Shown here: positions 7,481 through 9,893 of the stretch, piece after piece
Layout: every line of letters begins with the position of its first letter
Numbering within the stretch: the stretch's first letter is position 1
DNA from: Pseudomonadota bacterium
GTDB taxonomy: Bacteria > Pseudomonadota > Gammaproteobacteria > Burkholderiales > Burkholderiaceae_F
Direction: 5' to 3'
NCBI GenBank assembly: GCA_021823635.1
Contig: JAKANT010000027.1
Location: forward strand, 1 to 9,893
DNA: 9,893 nucleotides
Position numbers and translations under genes: made by a program
Notes under the pieces: generated by a model
The model's input: only the letters and a program-made list of their open reading frames with translations
The model's database searches: none
What the model was told of the DNA's origin: nothing

Positions 7481-7523
7481 GGCCGGCTCGCCCGCGCCCG
7501 GCGTCGCCGGGCGCTGGCCGGCC
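7481..7523. repeat. Two-tier inverted repeat (strong hairpin) downstream of the phosphoesterase gene
   Basis: A perfect 9-base stem, GCGCCCGGC (7494-7502) and GCCGGGCGC (7506-7514), closes a 3-base loop. It is nested in an outer 7-base stem, GGCCGGC (7481-7487) and GCCGGCC (7517-7523). It begins 5 bases after the TGA at 7473-7475. No T-run follows on either strand, so it could stabilise the mRNA 3' end or aid factor-dependent termination rather than act as an intrinsic terminator. Confidence 0.5.
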
Positions 7524-7539
7524 GCTCGCGCGTTGCGTT

Positions 7540-7580
7540 CGGCCACAGGCGCGTGGCCGGCCCCCGAGCCGCTATTTTTT
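7540..7580 (+). terminator. Candidate intrinsic terminator of the phosphoesterase-like gene
   Basis: A 7-base stem, CGGCCAC (7540-7546) and GTGGCCG (7553-7559), with a 6-base loop is followed by a small CGGC/GCCG stem (7558-7561 and 7568-7571) and then TATTTTTT (7573-7580). The T-run overlaps the last codons of the convergent DUF3617 gene. The T-run sits somewhat far from the first hairpin, so the call is tentative. On the minus strand there is no matching T-run. Confidence 0.35.
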
Positions 7581-8099
7581 GAACATCTTCAGCGCGTCTT
7601 GGATGTTGAACGTCGGCATTCCGGGCGGCGCGTCAAACGGGATGACATCGCCGGGCTTCTGTCCGGGCTTGCATGGCCCGACGAAGCTTGCCTCCAGCGT
7701 CGAGCTGCTCTGCGTCATCCCCATCATCGGCGGGCTGTACGTGGTGCGGGTCTCGACACGGTAGGCCTTGGAAAAATCGCCGGTGACTTCGCTGCGCGAG
7801 GTGACGGTCGAGCCGCCGACCGTGCAGACCGACTCGGCGATGAATTTCGCGCCTTCGCGGCGGAACGATTCTTTGCTGCAGGTCTTCTTGCCCGTGTCGG
7901 CGCCGAAACCGGCCATCACGTCGTCGGTTTTTTCGTCCGTGCAGACCTGCATCGTCTGCGGTTTCGGCAGGTCCGGGTTCAGGACCTTGATCTCCCACAG
8001 CCCGGCTTTTCGCTTCGGTTTGGAAACTTCGGCGGTGGCCGACGCCGACATCGATGCCGCCAGCCATCCCATCAGAAGAAGAGCGCCCGCTTTGGTCAT
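7572..8099 (-). CDS. Secreted DUF3617 family protein
   Basis: A 175-residue exported protein of unknown function. The start is the ATG at 8099, backed by a Shine-Dalgarno-like GGGGGTGAG just upstream; a TTG at 8114 would add only five residues ahead of the signal. Residues 1 to about 28 form a signal peptide: MTK, a hydrophobic core, then SASATAE with likely cleavage after an Ala-X-Ala. The mature part opens with KAGLWEIKVL, the PGLWE-like opening of DUF3617, and ends with GPCKPGQKPGDVIPF, like the family's conserved C-terminal segment. Four cysteines (in MQVC, KKTC, ESVC and VGPC) could form two disulfides in the periplasm. DUF3617 proteins are common in Proteobacteria and have no assigned biochemical role that I know of. 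The gene is monocistronic here and convergent with the interrupted phosphoesterase gene; their stops are 96 bases apart. Confidence 0.85.
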   Translation of the reverse strand: MTKAGALLLMGWLAASMSASATAEVSKPKRKAGLWEIKVLNPDLPKPQTMQVCTDEKTDDVMAGFGADTGKKTCSKESFRREGAKFIAESVCTVGGSTVTSRSEVTGDFSKAYRVETRTTYSPPMMGMTQSSSTLEASFVGPCKPGQKPGDVIPFDAPPGMPTFNIQDALKMFKK

Positions 8100-8100
8100 T

Positions 8101-8109
8101 CTCACCCCC
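8101..8109 (-). promoter_or_regulatory. Ribosome binding site of the DUF3617 gene
   Basis: On the minus strand GGGGGTGAG lies one base before the ATG at 8099. The GGTGA core pairs with the 3' end of 16S rRNA. It selects this ATG over the upstream TTG at 8114. Confidence 0.5.
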
Positions 8110-8133
8110 GGCAAGCGTCAGGCCGCGACGGAA

Positions 8134-8139
8134 AGTCTA
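8134..8139 (-). promoter_or_regulatory. Weak candidate -10 element of the DUF3617 gene
   Basis: TAGACT on the minus strand lies about 34 bases before the ATG at 8099 and matches the -10 consensus at 4 of 6 positions. No convincing -35 element accompanies it. It is the only AT-leaning stretch in the 153-base gap upstream of this gene on this strand. Confidence 0.2.
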
Positions 8140-8245
8140 CAAACCAAACGGCGAGCGGAGCATGCGCATCGGCCCCGGCTACAATCCTGCCGCTGCGCTA
8201 AGGCCGCGCGTGTTCGTTTCGCTGGCTTGCCGCAGCGCTAGCACG

Positions 8246-8262
8246 GCCCGCATCAAGCGGGC
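8246..8262 (-). other. Short hairpin spanning the kinase stop codon
   Basis: GCCCGC and GCGGGC (8246-8251 and 8257-8262) form a 6-base perfect stem with a 5-base loop that contains the TGA stop of the kinase gene. No T-run follows on the minus strand, so it is not an intrinsic terminator by the usual criteria. Confidence 0.3.
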
Positions 8263-9593
8263 AGGCCAAACATGTCGCGCAGCAAGCCGGCGGCGAGCAG
8301 CGCGCTGCCATAGGCGGCCTGCTCCGAGCGCGCGCGGTAAAGCGGCACCTCGAGGATGCGCGCGCGCAGTTGCGTCCATGCTTCGTTCTGCGCACCGCCG
8401 CCGGTCGTGAAAAGCGCTGCGAGCGCCGGGGCGCCGTGCTGCGCGAGCCGCTCGTAGCCGAGCTTTTCGATGCGCGCGATGCCTTCGAGCAGCCCCTGCA
8501 GAAAGCGCACGCGCTGCGCCGGAACCGGTGTGGTGCGCGAAACCATCGCCGGGTCCGAGACCGGAAAGCGCTCGCCCACGCCCGGCAGCGGGTAGTAGTC
8601 GAGCCCGGTCAGTCGCTGCGGGTCGATCTGCGCGCTCAACGCTCGAATCTCGGGCAGCGAGAAATGCCGTAGCAGCGCCGCACCGCCGGAATTCGACGCG
8701 CCGCCCGCAAGCCAGTAGCGGCCAAAGCGATGGCTGTAGATGCCGAAGGCGCGGGCGAACACCGGGCGCGTAGACAGCAGTTTGAGCACGAGCGTGGAGC
8801 CAAGCGAGGTCACCGCTTCGCCCGGCTGGTGCGCGCCGGCAGCGAGGAACGCGGCCACGCCGTCGGTGGTGCCGGCCACGACGACGGCATCCGGCGGCAG
8901 GCCTGTCGCCTGGGCCGCGCCCGGCGCGATCGGTCCGATCGGTTCGCCCGGGGCGAGCACCTCGGGCAGCAGCTCGGTGCGCACGCCCAGCGCGTCGAGC
9001 CAGGGCGGCCATCGCAGAGCGACGGCATCGAAGCCGAGCTTCAGGCAGTTGTTGTAGTCGCTGAATCCGTAGCGGCCTGTTAAGCGGCCCGCGATCCAGT
9101 CGGCCTGATGCAGAACGTACCGCGCCTGGCGCGCGCCGCTTTCCTGCTGCAACCAAAGCAGCTTGGCCAGGCTGCTTGCGGCGCCGTGCGCGCCGGATTC
9201 CGGATCGGCGAACGAGGCGATGCGCTGCGCCTGCGCGGCGGCGCGCTGGTCGCAATAAAGCAGGCCGGCGCCCAGCGGACGGCCGGCGTGGTCTACCGGC
9301 AGCACCGTGCCCGAGGTGCCATCGACCGCCAGGCGCGCCACCCGTGACAGATCGACGTTCGCGGCCAGCGCGCGCAGCGCGGCGAGCAGCGCCTCCCACC
9401 ATCGATTGGGATCTTGCGTCGCGCAGACGCCTTCGATCTGCGGCGCAGCCAGCGGCGCATGCGCCCAGCCGAGCGCGGCGCCGCCTTCGTCGATGGCCAC
9501 CGCGCGGCAGCCGCTCGTGCCCAGATCGATGCCCACCGCGATCGCGCGGTGCGCGGTCGCGGTGCCGCGCGGGGCAGGCTCGTGCAGAGCCAC
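8253..9593 (-). CDS. FGGY-family carbohydrate kinase, similar to cyanobacterial/plant D-ribulose kinase
   Basis: Predicted to phosphorylate a sugar with ATP in the cytoplasm, most likely D-ribulose to D-ribulose 5-phosphate. With a GTG start at 9593 it has 446 residues; other GTG starts at 9602 and 9536 are possible and none has a clear ribosome binding site. The N-terminal FGGY lobe has the phosphate loop VGIDLGTSG (20-28), AVDGTSGTVLPVD (89-101) and LHQADWIAGRLTG (161-173). The catalytic base is probably Asp244 in AGTTDG (240-245). The C-terminal lobe has TSLGSTLVLKLLS (262-274), GGASNSGGA (297-305) and the adenosine-loop-like TTGGGAQN (396-403). The runs SDYNNCLKLGFD (178-189), GIYSHR (284-289) and LDYYPLPGVGERFPVSDP (331-348) match, from memory, the compact kinase group of Synechococcus and Arabidopsis (XK1) described as D-ribulose kinases. 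It lies 62 bases after the PhoX stop and may be co-transcribed. Xylulose or another ketopentose remains possible as substrate. Confidence 0.85.
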   Translation of the reverse strand: MALHEPAPRGTATAHRAIAVGIDLGTSGCRAVAIDEGGAALGWAHAPLAAPQIEGVCATQDPNRWWEALLAALRALAANVDLSRVARLAVDGTSGTVLPVDHAGRPLGAGLLYCDQRAAAQAQRIASFADPESGAHGAASSLAKLLWLQQESGARQARYVLHQADWIAGRLTGRYGFSDYNNCLKLGFDAVALRWPPWLDALGVRTELLPEVLAPGEPIGPIAPGAAQATGLPPDAVVVAGTTDGVAAFLAAGAHQPGEAVTSLGSTLVLKLLSTRPVFARAFGIYSHRFGRYWLAGGASNSGGAALLRHFSLPEIRALSAQIDPQRLTGLDYYPLPGVGERFPVSDPAMVSRTTPVPAQRVRFLQGLLEGIARIEKLGYERLAQHGAPALAALFTTGGGAQNEAWTQLRARILEVPLYRARSEQAAYGSALLAAGLLRDMFGLPA

Positions 9594-9655
9594 CGGTGGC
9601 ACGGTCGCAGCGAGCAGACGGTGCCGATGATGTATCGGCGCAGCGCCGCTGCGCG

Positions 9656-9893
9656 CTAGGTGCCGATGATCCCGCCGTCGCGGCGACGGATCACGACCGT
9701 GGCCGAGCGCGGACGCGCGCCGGGCGTGCCGGTCGGCCAAGTGGAGAAGCGCGACGGATTGTCGGGGTCGCTGCGGTCGGTCGGCGTTTCGCCCGGGTGC
9801 TGGACGTTGACGAACATCGTGCGCATGTCGGGCGTGCAAACCACCCCGGTGATCTCGCAGTTGGGCGGGCCCACCAGGAAGCGGCGCACTTCG
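9656..9893 (-). CDS. phoX: PhoX-type alkaline phosphatase (DUF839), C-terminal end
   Basis: Only the last 78 codons are in the window; the gene starts beyond the right edge and ends in TAG at 9656-9658. PhoX enzymes are Tat-exported, calcium- and iron-dependent phosphomonoesterases that release phosphate from organic esters in the periplasm. The visible tail has EVRRFLVGPPNCEITGVVCT, then PDMRTMFVNVQHPGE and the terminal ARPRSATVVIRRRDGGIIGT. The pattern of CEITG, TPD, MFVN(V/I)QHPGE, SDP-NP, then RSATVVI and DGG(V/I)IGT at the very C-terminus is characteristic of the family. The catalytic metal-binding core and the signal peptide are outside the window and cannot be checked. The next gene in the same direction is the sugar kinase, 62 bases downstream. 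Confidence 0.88.
   Translation of the reverse strand, partial: EVRRFLVGPPNCEITGVVCTPDMRTMFVNVQHPGETPTDRSDPDNPSRFSTWPTGTPGARPRSATVVIRRRDGGIIGT

Noticed and set aside
8191..8237. CGCTGCG / CGCAGCG inverted repeat as a kinase terminator
   Set aside because: The arms are 33 bases apart with no T-run on either strand; chance is likely at this GC content.
9594..9839. Upstream extension of the kinase into the phoX coding region
   Set aside because: That segment is a His/Arg-rich shadow of the phoX 3' end; kinase homology begins near VGIDLGTSG.
1..9893. A novel defence, mobile or biosynthetic system
   Set aside because: Every sizeable open frame is either a recognisable household or accessory gene or a shadow. 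There is no transposase, integrase, nuclease, helicase, CRISPR-like repeat, tRNA attachment site or unexplained gene cluster.

Overview
The window is very GC-rich, densely coded chromosomal DNA. It looks like a betaproteobacterium, most likely Burkholderiales. The basis is the GC-biased third positions, the tight purE-purK-Sua5 gene order, a large-type NAD-glutamate dehydrogenase, a DUF3617 secreted protein and a PhoX phosphatase. This assignment is an inference from gene content; no rRNA or tRNA is present to confirm it. No stretch longer than about 300 bases lacks a gene.

Layout, left to right. (1) The 3' part of a large NAD-dependent glutamate dehydrogenase, entering from the left edge (+). 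(2) A compact + strand operon, purE-purK-Sua5: two successive steps of de novo purine synthesis (AIR to N5-CAIR to CAIR), then the threonylcarbamoyl-AMP synthase for tRNA t6A. purK follows purE by 4 bases, and the Sua5 gene overlaps purK by ATGA. (3) A convergent glycosyltransferase of the MGDG-synthase/GT28 type (-). (4) A 229-base divergent intergenic region rich in inverted repeats. (5) A secreted, metallophosphoesterase-like gene (+) interrupted by an in-frame TAG. (6) A convergent small secreted DUF3617 protein (-). (7) An FGGY sugar kinase (-) closely resembling the cyanobacterial/plant D-ribulose kinase group. (8) The last 78 codons of a PhoX-type alkaline phosphatase (-), running off the right edge.

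Functionally the left half is housekeeping: glutamate catabolism, purine synthesis and tRNA modification. The right half is accessory metabolism and envelope: lipid glycosylation, two phosphatase-like secreted proteins, one of them broken, and a sugar kinase. I found no mobile element, CRISPR array, tRNA, toxin-antitoxin pair or defence system, and nothing that amounts to an undescribed multi-gene system. The items most worth a second look are the amber-interrupted phosphoesterase gene, the ribulokinase-type FGGY protein, and the inverted repeats at 6161-6245.
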